From the NCBI RefSeq assembly GCF_903969135.1, contig NZ_LR824569.1, forward strand, positions 1,178,001 through 1,242,000: a DNA stretch of 64,000 bases, given 5' to 3'. This document shows positions 36,164 to 45,503 of the stretch, in pieces. The stretch comes from Chryseobacterium sp. JV274. GTDB taxonomy: Bacteria; Bacteroidota; Bacteroidia; Flavobacteriales; Weeksellaceae. How positions within the stretch are numbered: position 1 is the stretch's first letter; every line of letters starts with the position of its first letter. The position numbers and the translations under genes are program-made. Below the pieces are notes generated by a model. The model did not search any database. It worked only from the letters and a program-made list of their open reading frames with translations, and was not told the origin of the DNA.

Positions 36164-36796
36164 TCCTGTAGGGTCTAGTTAACAGGATCATGCCATGTAT
36201 AGGCAATGGTGACATGGTGATTTCTACCAATGGATCTACCGATAGCCAGAAGCTTCTTTGTGGATCATAATATCGTGCTCCATAATAATACCATCCTGTT
36301 TGAGAATCAAATTCTTTGCCGTTGTATTTATAAGGATTATTATACTCATTATTGGATAATTCCATCATTGGTTCTCCGAATGGCATGTATTCATACCAGT
36401 TTGTGATTTTAGATACGCTATTTGTTAGCACTGAAGAGCTTCCTAAGTGATCCGGATGTATCCAGTACATTTCTGAACTCAGGATTTCCGGAATTGTCTG
36501 TCCTGTTAAACACCCATCAGGATTACTGTTGGTGATTTCATCCAGAAATGCACAGAACTTCCACTGCTGTTCAGCACATCACTATATTTGTTCAACAAGC
36601 TCTTATAGCAGGAATCTTTCTCAGGATCCTGAGAAAAATCATTAATCAGCTGCTCAACGACATAGGCACAATCCGGATCGTTCACTAAGGTATTAGACGG
36701 AGAGGCATATGTCCCCTGTGTATCTGCGTTGGGAACCCAGACAATCTGCGGATACTGGGCCTGAATAGCAATACCTTTTTCGTTCTTCAAAAACTA
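36164..36796 (-). pseudogene. RHS core C-terminal fragment, frameshifted
   Basis: Minus-strand fragments give an RHS repeat-associated core: QAQYPQIVWVPNADTQG at the 5' end, then YWIHPDHLGSSS, YMPFGEP, YKYNGKEFDSQTGWYYYGAR and FWLSVDPL. Frames change near 36540, near 36215 (SP then IAYTWHDPVN) and near 36180 (VN then DPTGMMGE), each consistent with loss of one base. The fragment starts just after a stop and about 10 bases beyond the fructokinase stop, so the whole N-terminal RHS shell is missing. It is a different RHS subtype from the gene at 57908. Confidence 0.8.
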
Positions 36797-36804
36797 AACT
36801 TCTA

Positions 36805-37713
36805 TCAAACCCGCTCTTTCATAAATTCCACAATTTCATCATTTTGAAGCTTCGGATTAGCTCCCGAATAACTCGCCACCAAAGCACCAACCGCACTTGC
36901 AAAATCCAGTGCTGTTTCGGGGTTTTTATCTGATAGCAACTGGGTGATTAAACTCGCCAGAAACGAATCCCCTGCTCCAACCGTGTCGACCACTTTCACA
37001 GGGTAGCCACCATGTTTGTAAAATTTATTGTTCCAAAGTAATATTGAGCCATGTTTTCCCAACGTGACACAAACAGAACTTGTATTTGTTTTTTCTGAAA
37101 TGAAACGGATGTTTTCTTCAATATCATCTGATTTAAAACCCAACTCACAGGCAATTTCAAGGATTTCTTCATCGTTAAATTTAATGAAATCAGATTTGTT
37201 CATTAATTGTTCCAGAAGCTCAATATGGTAGAAAGGCTTTCTCAGATTCACATCAAAAACCTTAAACATTTCAGGGTTGGAATCCAGTAGCCTGAAAAGC
37301 GTGTTTCTTGAAGCATCATTCCTGCAGACAAGGCTTCCGTAAAAAAAGACATCGGCATTTTTAACGACATTCAAAGTATCATTATTGATTTCAATAAAAT
37401 CCCAGGCAGACGGAAATTTGATTTCATAAGTTGCGGAACCACGTTCATTCAATGTTACCTGGACAATACCTGTATCATAATTCTGGGTTGTCATAATTCC
37501 GCTGGTATCAAGTTGATTTTCTCTAACGTAGTCACAAATTACTTTTCCATCCTCATCATTACCAACAGCACTTATCATCGCTACCGGAAATCCGAAAGAC
37601 GCCGTTCTGAGTGCCAGATTGAGCGGAGCACCGCCGATTTTCTTTTCTCCACCAAAGACATCGAAGAGAACTTCTCCGTAGCTTACTGCATTTATTTTTT
37701 TATTAAGAAACAT
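36805..37713 (-). CDS. Fructokinase, PfkB family
   Basis: A 302-residue cytoplasmic PfkB sugar kinase. It has the N-terminal sugar-binding motif GGAPLNLALRTASFG at about 32-46 and the C-terminal nucleotide/anion-hole motif DTVGAGDSFLASL at about 244-256 with the catalytic Asp. It phosphorylates fructose released from fructan. It is the last gene of the leftward operon, 3 bases after the upstream GH32, which fixes the substrate as fructose with good confidence. Its counterpart in the B. thetaiotaomicron fructan locus is BT1757. Confidence 0.9.
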   Translation of the reverse strand: MFLNKKINAVSYGEVLFDVFGGEKKIGGAPLNLALRTASFGFPVAMISAVGNDEDGKVICDYVRENQLDTSGIMTTQNYDTGIVQVTLNERGSATYEIKFPSAWDFIEINNDTLNVVKNADVFFYGSLVCRNDASRNTLFRLLDSNPEMFKVFDVNLRKPFYHIELLEQLMNKSDFIKFNDEEILEIACELGFKSDDIEENIRFISEKTNTSSVCVTLGKHGSILLWNNKFYKHGGYPVKVVDTVGAGDSFLASLITQLLSDKNPETALDFASAVGALVASYSGANPKLQNDEIVEFMKERV

Positions 37714-37716
37714 TAA

Positions 37717-39258
37717 TTAAGGATTTTTAACATTAATATTGTTGAATGAACTGTCCGAAGTACCAAAAATACTCCATTTTTTGTTTACAACATTGTACAC
37801 ACGATTGCTGAACGCTAATTTATCATTCACATACACTACACAAACATCATTGCTGATGAAAACCGTTACGTTATAATTGGTTCCTGAAATTCCAGACAAA
37901 GGATAAGCATTGGCAAAATCCTCACTCCCGCCATTCATTACATAAATTGCCATTCTGTTGGAAGAAGGTTCAAATGAAATTTTAAAACTATTCTTCCCAT
38001 CATTATCCTGTGCCAAAATCAATCCTGATTTTCCGTTAACAGAAGCGTTCAACGTAAAGCTGATCTGATTGGCTTTCTGGAGCTTCCCGAACATTACCTG
38101 GGAATTCGCGGAAAGATTAAAACTATTCCCGTTCTGAGAAGCATTACCTGTAATCTTATCTACTGATAATACAGCATTTTGACCAAATACAGATTGTAAT
38201 CCTAAAACAGGTTTCACAGCCAGTGTTCCGTCCGAATTCTGAACCAGTCTGTGAGTAACAATATTTCCTGCCCAATCTTTTCCACCGGTATTATTTTCAG
38301 GAGTTTTTCTTGCGGTCCATCCTACCAGATAACGGTTTGTATTATCCGAAACCGTTTTAGCCGCATAGAGATAAGAGCCGTCGAGACGGTCATTCTGAGG
38401 TGTGGTCCAGGGTCCGTTTGGCGATGTGGAAATTCGGTAATGCGTTCCGGTATTGCTGCTCCAGTTTTCAGAAAAAACAAGATACCAATAATTGCCCATT
38501 TTGAAAAGGTCCGGACATTCCAGCATAATATAATTTTCGGAAGAACTGGTAGTATAAATCGGATTTTCTACAGTCCAGTTTCCGGTTGCCGGATTGGTGG
38601 TGGTAAATTTCAGCACAACTGCTTTCTTGTCAGAGGTCTGAGCAGAAACCAGCATCCAATATTTTCCGTCTTCAAAATTAAAGAAAACGTGTGGGTCACG
38701 GAATTCATAATCATAATACCCTGCCGGAGCAGTGATTTTAAAATTCTTGATCTTCGTCCAGCTTTTCATATCCGTACTTGTTGCCAACAAAACACTCTCC
38801 CGTGGATTACCTGAAAGAAATGAAGCTACTTCATTATGACCCGTATAATAGTAATAATAAGTATTTCCAACCTTTACAAGGCTTCCCGTTCCCACTCCGA
38901 AATCGGCTTCTGATGAAGTTCCGTAAGGAATCTGTCTTCCCTGATAAGTAAAATCTGTAAAATTACTGGTCTCGAAGCTGTGAATATCGTGAAATCCTTC
39001 TCCTGCAGGTTTTGTTTTTGCATCGTGAAGAAAGAAAAGATGGAACTTCCCGTTTTCATAATAAGGCATTACGTCTCCTGCATAACCTTCTGTATAATAA
39101 GGATTATTCTCTCCCATCCATCGGTTAGGTGGCTGAGGAAAGATATTGGTTTTGCTGTAAATATCTTCCGAATTAACCTCCGTATCCGAATCGTGATTCT
39201 GACAGGAGAATGTTGCCAGCGAAAGTACAGCTGCTACATATATATTTTTAATTGACAT
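37717..39258 (-). CDS. GH32-like lipoprotein with a divergent nucleophile motif
   Basis: A 513-residue propeller enzyme with a lipoprotein signal (SLATFSC, Cys about 19), so probably surface-exposed. The second and third GH32 motifs are clear, FRDPHVFF (RDP at 187-189) and LECPDLF (Glu at 247), but the first motif WMNDPNG is replaced by EGYAGDVMPYY at about 57-67, where Asp62 would be the nucleophile. Residues about 350-513 form a beta-sandwich. This pattern is seen in a minor GH32 branch, so linkage specificity (levan or inulin, endo or exo) cannot be given. It lies between the DUF4960 lipoprotein and fructokinase. Confidence 0.82.
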   Translation of the reverse strand: MSIKNIYVAAVLSLATFSCQNHDSDTEVNSEDIYSKTNIFPQPPNRWMGENNPYYTEGYAGDVMPYYENGKFHLFFLHDAKTKPAGEGFHDIHSFETSNFTDFTYQGRQIPYGTSSEADFGVGTGSLVKVGNTYYYYYTGHNEVASFLSGNPRESVLLATSTDMKSWTKIKNFKITAPAGYYDYEFRDPHVFFNFEDGKYWMLVSAQTSDKKAVVLKFTTTNPATGNWTVENPIYTTSSSENYIMLECPDLFKMGNYWYLVFSENWSSNTGTHYRISTSPNGPWTTPQNDRLDGSYLYAAKTVSDNTNRYLVGWTARKTPENNTGGKDWAGNIVTHRLVQNSDGTLAVKPVLGLQSVFGQNAVLSVDKITGNASQNGNSFNLSANSQVMFGKLQKANQISFTLNASVNGKSGLILAQDNDGKNSFKISFEPSSNRMAIYVMNGGSEDFANAYPLSGISGTNYNVTVFISNDVCVVYVNDKLAFSNRVYNVVNKKWSIFGTSDSSFNNINVKNP

Positions 39259-39269
39259 TGGTTCTGATA

Positions 39270-40664
39270 TTAATGGGTTACAAGATAATTGAGACTGTTC
39301 TCCGTCATCTTTTTGATGTTATCCTGAAACGAGTTGGGCTGGCTTGGGTTTCCGTTCACTGTTTCATTGTACCAGTCGTAGGCCCCCGTACAGATGACCA
39401 TACATTTTTTGTTGGCAGTTCCGCCGGGAAATTCAGCAATAGCGACACGTCCGTCCAAAGTATTGTCCCAAGCCTCGCTGGCAAGATTATTACCACCTGT
39501 CTGGTTTCTCCATCCGGCACCATTTACATATCCACCCCAATCCGGAAGGAACCACCAGGCTGTATGATTCAGACGGAATGTACCTTTCTCAAGCAGATTG
39601 GCTTTCCCGGATTCGTAAGTCTGAAGACCATCGAAAACAGGATGATTCTCATTTCCTTTGAAAGAGATTCCCCAATCACTTCCTGTATCTATAAATCCGT
39701 TCGGAAGAAAATCTCCGAAAACATTATTCGGTCCTTTTCCTGCGGGAACTATTTCCAACGCGTCAACATATTGTGCAGCAAAGCTTGTGAGCAAAATATT
39801 TCCTCCGCCATTAAGATAGGTTTTGATTTTGGAAGTTACATTCGTATTCAGCGCATCGCCCGGCAGAGCGGTAGCCGAGTCAAAATGCCACCAGATCACA
39901 TTAATTCCCGTAAGATTGGCTGCACCACTTGCGACATCAGCAATCGAAACATATACTGCCCCTGAATATTTTCCGAAAAGCCAGTCAGAAGCTGCAATCT
40001 CATCCGGATTTGTCAATCCAGTTCTTGTAGCAGCCGTTCCAAGGAATGCAACGGACGGTCCTGAAACAGGCGTTGTTACTTTAGCAGTATACACTTCTGT
40101 AATACTGCCATTAGAAACAGTAAACGAAACAGGATTGGTAAAGTTAAGAGTCGTTCCCGATGCAGGATTGATGCTGATGCTGTTTCCTGTTTCTATTACC
40201 GGCTGCAATGCGGTAAGATTTGTTCCCTCCGGCATTGTAAGAGAAATGGTTTTGCCCGAATTATTGATAGTAGCAGATAATCCATTGATCTTAAAGCTGA
40301 TAACAGGATCCTGAGCTTTTACAATTACCTGATAATCTTTGTAGATATTGCCATTTTTCACTTTGAATTTAACCGGCTGTGAAAAATCAAGCGTTGCTCC
40401 TGATGCAGGAGAAACTACCGCTCCCTTCGGAATTTCAATAACCGGAACCAATGTCTTAACGCTTGTCCCGTAAGGAAGTATGATTGTGATTTTATCATTC
40501 TTATGATCAATTTCCCCTGAAACACCATTCACCCTGAAAGAAGAAATATTGACCGAAACATCCGTAACAAGTCCATCTTCATTACTGTTATCACAAGACA
40601 TTATAATTACTGCTGAAAGTAATACCATTATAACCAACTGCAAATTTTTAAATATACTTTTCAT
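39270..40664 (-). CDS. DUF4960-type surface glycan-binding lipoprotein
   Basis: A 464-residue lipoprotein; signal VIIMSC with Cys about 24. Residues about 35-115 and 115-195 are two similar Ig-like modules, each with a pattern like PASGATLDFSQPVKFKVKNG and PASGTTLNFTNPVSFTVSNG. The C-terminal domain (about 200-464) fits DUF4960, found next to SusD in fructan loci, with INVIWWHFDSATALPG and HTAWWFLPDWGGYVNG giving Trp-rich surfaces suited to sugar binding. It takes the SusE-like position, 12 bases after the susD stop. It probably binds fructan at the surface. Confidence 0.8.
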   Translation of the reverse strand: MKSIFKNLQLVIMVLLSAVIIMSCDNSNEDGLVTDVSVNISSFRVNGVSGEIDHKNDKITIILPYGTSVKTLVPVIEIPKGAVVSPASGATLDFSQPVKFKVKNGNIYKDYQVIVKAQDPVISFKINGLSATINNSGKTISLTMPEGTNLTALQPVIETGNSISINPASGTTLNFTNPVSFTVSNGSITEVYTAKVTTPVSGPSVAFLGTAATRTGLTNPDEIAASDWLFGKYSGAVYVSIADVASGAANLTGINVIWWHFDSATALPGDALNTNVTSKIKTYLNGGGNILLTSFAAQYVDALEIVPAGKGPNNVFGDFLPNGFIDTGSDWGISFKGNENHPVFDGLQTYESGKANLLEKGTFRLNHTAWWFLPDWGGYVNGAGWRNQTGGNNLASEAWDNTLDGRVAIAEFPGGTANKKCMVICTGAYDWYNETVNGNPSQPNSFQDNIKKMTENSLNYLVTH

Positions 40665-40676
40665 ATTTTAATATTT

Positions 40677-42374
40677 TTAGTAGCCGTTATTTTGTTTATA
40701 AACCCCTTGGCTGAAATTGATCTGAGCCAAAGGAATCGGGCAATATTCTTCAATTCCGTGGTCAAATCCTGCCTGAGAATAGTAAGATCTTTTTGTTTTT
40801 TCACCGGAATAATAGGTATTCATCGCTCCTGCTGTAACACCCCATCTCACAAGGTCGAAGAAACGGCTTCCTTCCATTGCAAATTCCATTCTTCTCTCCC
40901 ATCGCAATGCTTTCCTTGCAAAATCCTGGTTCCAGGTACAGTTCACGCCCGGCTCATACTTGCTGATCAGATTGTTCGTGGTATAACTTCCGGTCAAAAC
41001 CGTACTGTTCGCCGCACGCTGTCTCACCTGATTGATTAATGGCAATGCTTCGTTGATTTGTCCAAGTTCAATTAAGGCTTCGGCCTTCATCAGCAAAACA
41101 TCAGAATATCTTATGATGATTCTATTTTTGGAATTACCGTAGAAAGGGTCTACATTCACGGTACAGCCACATCCTACAGGTACATTTTCCTTCAATGAAG
41201 AATAATAACCATAAGTTCCAGGGCTTCTGCTCCAGCTTTCCTGAAAAATTTTATTTTCTTCATATTTCCAGGGCAGTCCAGGCAAGGCAACCGTATGGTA
41301 AAGCCTAGGATCCACTTTATAATTGTTGAGCTGATTGTAATTCAAATCTGTATCATTAAAAGTATCAAACATCGGTAATCCCTGAGGCGTCGTTTTGAAT
41401 GCGTTCACCAGATTCTGGCTTGGTTTATGAAAATCGCAGCATCCCAAACCTTGTGGCAGAGAAAGAACATCACCGTAATTGAGCCTTCCGAAAAGCGTTC
41501 CGTCATTGTCAGAATATTGAATGGAAAAAACTGCCTCCGGGCCGTTCTCATGTGTTCCCGGTAGGAAATTGTACCCGAAATCAGGCTCCAGCGTGTAATT
41601 TCCGATCACTTGATTGGCAGCATCAATAGATTTCTGAAGCGTAACCGGATTTACCTGCGTTACCGTATAGTTATCATCCTGCTCATACGCCTGATACAGC
41701 CTTACTTTAGCAAGATAAGCATAAGCTGCACTTTTCTTGGGTCTTCCCACTTCCGACTGTGTTGCAGGCAGATTAGCCGCTGCAAATTCAAAATTAGAAG
41801 CAATAGCTTCCCAAAGTTGCTGGTCGGTTTTTGCTCTGTTGGAGATTTTCGGATAATCATCAATGGGTGTATTTTCATCGACATAAGGCACGTATTTAAA
41901 TAACGTTTTCAGTAAAAAGTAGTAATGTCCTCTTACGAAACTCATCTCGGCAATCCGCTTTTGCTTGTTTGGGTATTCGGAGTCTGAAAGCTGCTTAAGT
42001 GCGGCAATCGCTTTATTACATCTGGAAATCCCTACATAATTGAGATACCATAATCTGTCTAACTCACCAAAATCTGAACGGATATTATTTGAAATTTCAA
42101 AAAAGTGAAAAGTCTGGATATCATTGGTTCCGCTTCCTCCTTTGTACGCATCATCAGAACGGACGTTTCCATAAGGCCAAAGACTGAAAGGGGTATCATA
42201 GTGGTCATTTCCGAGAGATGCATAGGCCGCAACCACAAAACCATCCACATTCTGAGGTGTTACCACATCAGCTTCCGACAAAACACCTCTTGGTTCAGTG
42301 TCCAGAAAATCGTTGCAGGAAGTAGTTCCAAGCAAAAAGGCAAAAGCTATTGTAAAAAGTATATTCTTTTTCAT
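40677..42374 (-). CDS. SusD-family lipoprotein (fructan locus)
   Basis: A 565-residue RagB/SusD protein with the lipoprotein signal FLLGTTSC (Cys about 20) followed by NDFLDTEPRG, a typical SusD opening. The TPR-like core shows MSFVRGHYYFLLKTLF and IIIRYSDVLLMKAEALIELG, and the C-terminus has FAMEGSRFFDLVRWG. It forms the lid of the SusC transporter just upstream (17-base gap) and should bind fructo-oligosaccharides. Confidence 0.93.
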   Translation of the reverse strand: MKKNILFTIAFAFLLGTTSCNDFLDTEPRGVLSEADVVTPQNVDGFVVAAYASLGNDHYDTPFSLWPYGNVRSDDAYKGGSGTNDIQTFHFFEISNNIRSDFGELDRLWYLNYVGISRCNKAIAALKQLSDSEYPNKQKRIAEMSFVRGHYYFLLKTLFKYVPYVDENTPIDDYPKISNRAKTDQQLWEAIASNFEFAAANLPATQSEVGRPKKSAAYAYLAKVRLYQAYEQDDNYTVTQVNPVTLQKSIDAANQVIGNYTLEPDFGYNFLPGTHENGPEAVFSIQYSDNDGTLFGRLNYGDVLSLPQGLGCCDFHKPSQNLVNAFKTTPQGLPMFDTFNDTDLNYNQLNNYKVDPRLYHTVALPGLPWKYEENKIFQESWSRSPGTYGYYSSLKENVPVGCGCTVNVDPFYGNSKNRIIIRYSDVLLMKAEALIELGQINEALPLINQVRQRAANSTVLTGSYTTNNLISKYEPGVNCTWNQDFARKALRWERRMEFAMEGSRFFDLVRWGVTAGAMNTYYSGEKTKRSYYSQAGFDHGIEEYCPIPLAQINFSQGVYKQNNGY

Positions 42375-42391
42375 TTTTTATTATTTAAAAA

Positions 42392-45300
42392 TTATAAGGA
42401 AAAATTAACTCCAAAATTAAACGTCAGCGGTAACGGATAACCGAATGCCGGCGTTTCAGGATCTATTCCTGTAAAGCTTTTGGATTTTATCGTCCAAAGA
42501 TTCTGAACACTTGCATACATTCTGAAATTAACAATGTTATAATGCTCCATCAGAGATTTCGGGAATGTGTAGCCCAACTGTAGAACCCTCAGCTTCAGAT
42601 AACTTCCGCTTTCCACATAGTATGATGAGAATCTGGATTCTGCATTGCCATCCACTGTCGTAAGCGCAGGAATATCCGAATTCGGATTCTGAGGTGACCA
42701 TGCATTCAGAAGTCTTGTTCCTTTATTGGAACCTACATCATCCACGCTCCAGAAATCGGTCTGGTATTTTTTTGAATTGATTACATCTACATCGCTGATG
42801 CCTTGCCAGAATGTTGAAAGATCAAAGTTTTTATATGAAAAGTTGAGATTGACACCATACATAAATCCCGGATTCGGATTGCCAATCCACGTTCTGTCTT
42901 TGTCGTCAATCATTCCATCACCATTTAAATCTGCATAGCGGATTCTTCCCAAGCCTTTACCTGACTGACTTGCAGAATTATCCACCTCTGCCTGAGTCCT
43001 GAAAAGTCCGTCGGCAACATAACCGTACATTGAGTTTACCGGACGCCCAAGAATATTATCCGTTGTTCCGTTTCCGCCATAATTGTTGATAACGGATTGC
43101 GGAAGTTCAGTAATTTTGTTGCGGTTCATCGAGATATTCCCTGAAACTTCGTAACGGAAACCACCTGCGGTTTCATTCTGATAAGACAATGTAACTTCAA
43201 TCCCTTTGTTTTCCATAGAAGCACCATTGATCCATCGATCTCCTCCTTCTCCGATCACACCAAGATAAGGTGGCAATACAAGAATGTCTTTTGTTGCTTT
43301 TTTATACACATCGACACTCCCTGTCAGTTTTTGATTAAAAAATCCGAAATCCAGACCGAGATTGGTCTGCGTGGTGGTTTCCCATCTCAGGTCATCATTT
43401 TTTGTCTGAGTTGCGATAAATCCTGATGGCAGTAATCCGCTTCCGACACCGGAAATATCGTAAGCCGTACCGTAAGATGTTGCCCAAGTTGGATTTCCTC
43501 CCGCATAATTTGCTATATAAAGCGAATACACCGCGGAATTACTGATTTCCTGATTCCCGGTCTGCCCCCAACCCGCTCTTAATCGCAAATCTGAGAAAAA
43601 CGGAATCAGATTTTCTGCAAAATGTTCCTTATTGATTCTCCATCCTGCCGAGAATGCAGGGAAAGTCCCGAAACGGTTATTTTTACCGAATCTTGAAGAG
43701 CCGTCATAACGCATTGTTGCAGAGAAAAGATAACGGTTGTCATAATCATAAGAGAATTTTCCGAAGTAGGACAACAGGCTGTAATAGGTGGAACTTCCTC
43801 CATTGAAAGCATCCCCTGTTCCTGCATCGGGATACATATAATCCGGTGTTTCTATCAGGAATCCTTCTTTTCTCAACCAGGTATTTTTATACGTATCCTT
43901 GTACATTTCCATTCCACCCAAAACATCAAAATGATGTTTTCCTGCTTTTGCGGTGTATTGTGCGGTATTGGACCACGTCCATTTTTCGGTGTCTGACTGG
44001 TCGATGTTTACTGCATTGGTTTTGTTTTGCAGGTAACCTGAAACATAGCTTCTTTGCAACATTCTTTTGTAATAATTGGAAAGATCTATTCCAAAGCTGG
44101 ATTTTAAAGTCAGATTTTTTATAGGCTGTAATTCTGCATAAACATTTCCGAAGAATCTTTGGTATTGGTAGCCGTTGTCTTTATTATATTCTAAAAGTCT
44201 GACAGGGTTTTGCCTGTCATTCATTCCGCCAACCGGTCCTCCCCACCCGATTCCGTCCACAGTATGAACCGGAATAATGGGCAAAGCACGTAAAGCAGGA
44301 TCCAAAACGCCCGGATCCATCAGTTCATTGGTTTTATTGAAGGTGAAATTCTCCCCGATTTTCAACTTTCCGTCGAAAAAGTTATAAGAGGTATTAACCC
44401 GGGCAGACAATCTTTTGAAATTGGTAAGTTTCACGATTCCATCATTGTCATAATACCCCATAGAGAAAAAGTAAGAACCTTTATCCGAAGCGCTTGAAGC
44501 AGAAACATCCAGCGAATTGGCAACCCCGGTCTGCGAAACCTCATCATACCAGTTGGTATTGGCTGATTTAATCGTTTTTCCGGCATCCAGGTATTCCGGA
44601 ACATAGCTGTTGTATAAAGTCGGAATACCGTTCTGTACCCCCCAGTCAAAACTGTAGCTTAGATTGTTGCTATTCGGGTTCAGTCCGTCATTGATGTTGG
44701 CCTGCCAAAGCACCTGTCCGAATTGTTTTGCATTCAGAACTTCTGTTTTCTTTGCATATTGTGAATATGCTGTATAATAATTGAGATCGATTCTCATCTT
44801 CCCTTTTTTTCCTTTTTTGGTCGTGATGATGATCACACCATTAGCCGCTCTGGAACCGTATATACTTGCTGAAGAAGCATCTTTCAGTACCTGCATCGAT
44901 TCGATGTCACTTGGATTAAGCTCGTGCATTCCGGCTTTTGTGGGAACACCGTCTATTACGTACAGAGGATCTGTATTGTTCAGCGTTCCAACCCCGCGAA
45001 TCAGCACTTTTGTGTTACTGCCGGAAGGAGATCCGTCAGCTGCAATGTTAACACCCGCTACCCTTCCCTGTAAAGATTTGATCGGATTGGGTTCGGTTTG
45101 CTTGTTCAGGTCTTTCATATCTACCACAGAAACCGCACCGGTAATGTCTGCTTTTTTCTGTTTGGTATACCCGGTTACGATCACCTCATCTATACCTTTT
45201 ATTTTCTCTGCAGCTAAAACAATGTTAAGGACTGTTTTTCCATCCACCACGACTTCACGGGTGGAATAATCCGGATACGTGAAAACTAAAGTGTTTCCTT

Positions 45301-45493
45301 TTTGCAGGTCGTTGATCTGAAATGCACCGCTATTGTCTGTGGTGGTATTGGCTCCGGTTTCCGAAACGGTTACGATAACCCCACTTAACGGTTTCTGATT
45401 TGAGGAAACTACTTTACCTTTAATGACTTCCTGCGCAAACACATACGAAAAAGGCAGAAGGCAAAAGGCGATGGCTATTTTATATTTCTTCAT
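42392..45493 (-). CDS. SusC-family TonB-dependent transporter (fructan locus)
   Basis: A 1033-residue transporter. The start is taken as the ATG at 45493, giving the signal MKKYKIAIAFCLLPFSYVFAQ; a longer reading would overlap the GH32 stop. A carboxypeptidase-regulatory-like domain (about 22-105) precedes the TonB-box region IDEVIVTGY, then the plug with SLQGRVAGVNI, PLYVIDGVP and LKDASSASIYGSRAANG. The barrel ends in FNFGVNFSL. It begins 10 bases after the upstream GH32 stop. With SusD it imports fructan oligosaccharides. Confidence 0.93.
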   Translation of the reverse strand: MKKYKIAIAFCLLPFSYVFAQEVIKGKVVSSNQKPLSGVIVTVSETGANTTTDNSGAFQINDLQKGNTLVFTYPDYSTREVVVDGKTVLNIVLAAEKIKGIDEVIVTGYTKQKKADITGAVSVVDMKDLNKQTEPNPIKSLQGRVAGVNIAADGSPSGSNTKVLIRGVGTLNNTDPLYVIDGVPTKAGMHELNPSDIESMQVLKDASSASIYGSRAANGVIIITTKKGKKGKMRIDLNYYTAYSQYAKKTEVLNAKQFGQVLWQANINDGLNPNSNNLSYSFDWGVQNGIPTLYNSYVPEYLDAGKTIKSANTNWYDEVSQTGVANSLDVSASSASDKGSYFFSMGYYDNDGIVKLTNFKRLSARVNTSYNFFDGKLKIGENFTFNKTNELMDPGVLDPALRALPIIPVHTVDGIGWGGPVGGMNDRQNPVRLLEYNKDNGYQYQRFFGNVYAELQPIKNLTLKSSFGIDLSNYYKRMLQRSYVSGYLQNKTNAVNIDQSDTEKWTWSNTAQYTAKAGKHHFDVLGGMEMYKDTYKNTWLRKEGFLIETPDYMYPDAGTGDAFNGGSSTYYSLLSYFGKFSYDYDNRYLFSATMRYDGSSRFGKNNRFGTFPAFSAGWRINKEHFAENLIPFFSDLRLRAGWGQTGNQEISNSAVYSLYIANYAGGNPTWATSYGTAYDISGVGSGLLPSGFIATQTKNDDLRWETTTQTNLGLDFGFFNQKLTGSVDVYKKATKDILVLPPYLGVIGEGGDRWINGASMENKGIEVTLSYQNETAGGFRYEVSGNISMNRNKITELPQSVINNYGGNGTTDNILGRPVNSMYGYVADGLFRTQAEVDNSASQSGKGLGRIRYADLNGDGMIDDKDRTWIGNPNPGFMYGVNLNFSYKNFDLSTFWQGISDVDVINSKKYQTDFWSVDDVGSNKGTRLLNAWSPQNPNSDIPALTTVDGNAESRFSSYYVESGSYLKLRVLQLGYTFPKSLMEHYNIVNFRMYASVQNLWTIKSKSFTGIDPETPAFGYPLPLTFNFGVNFSL

Positions 45494-45503
45494 ACTATAG
45501 TTT

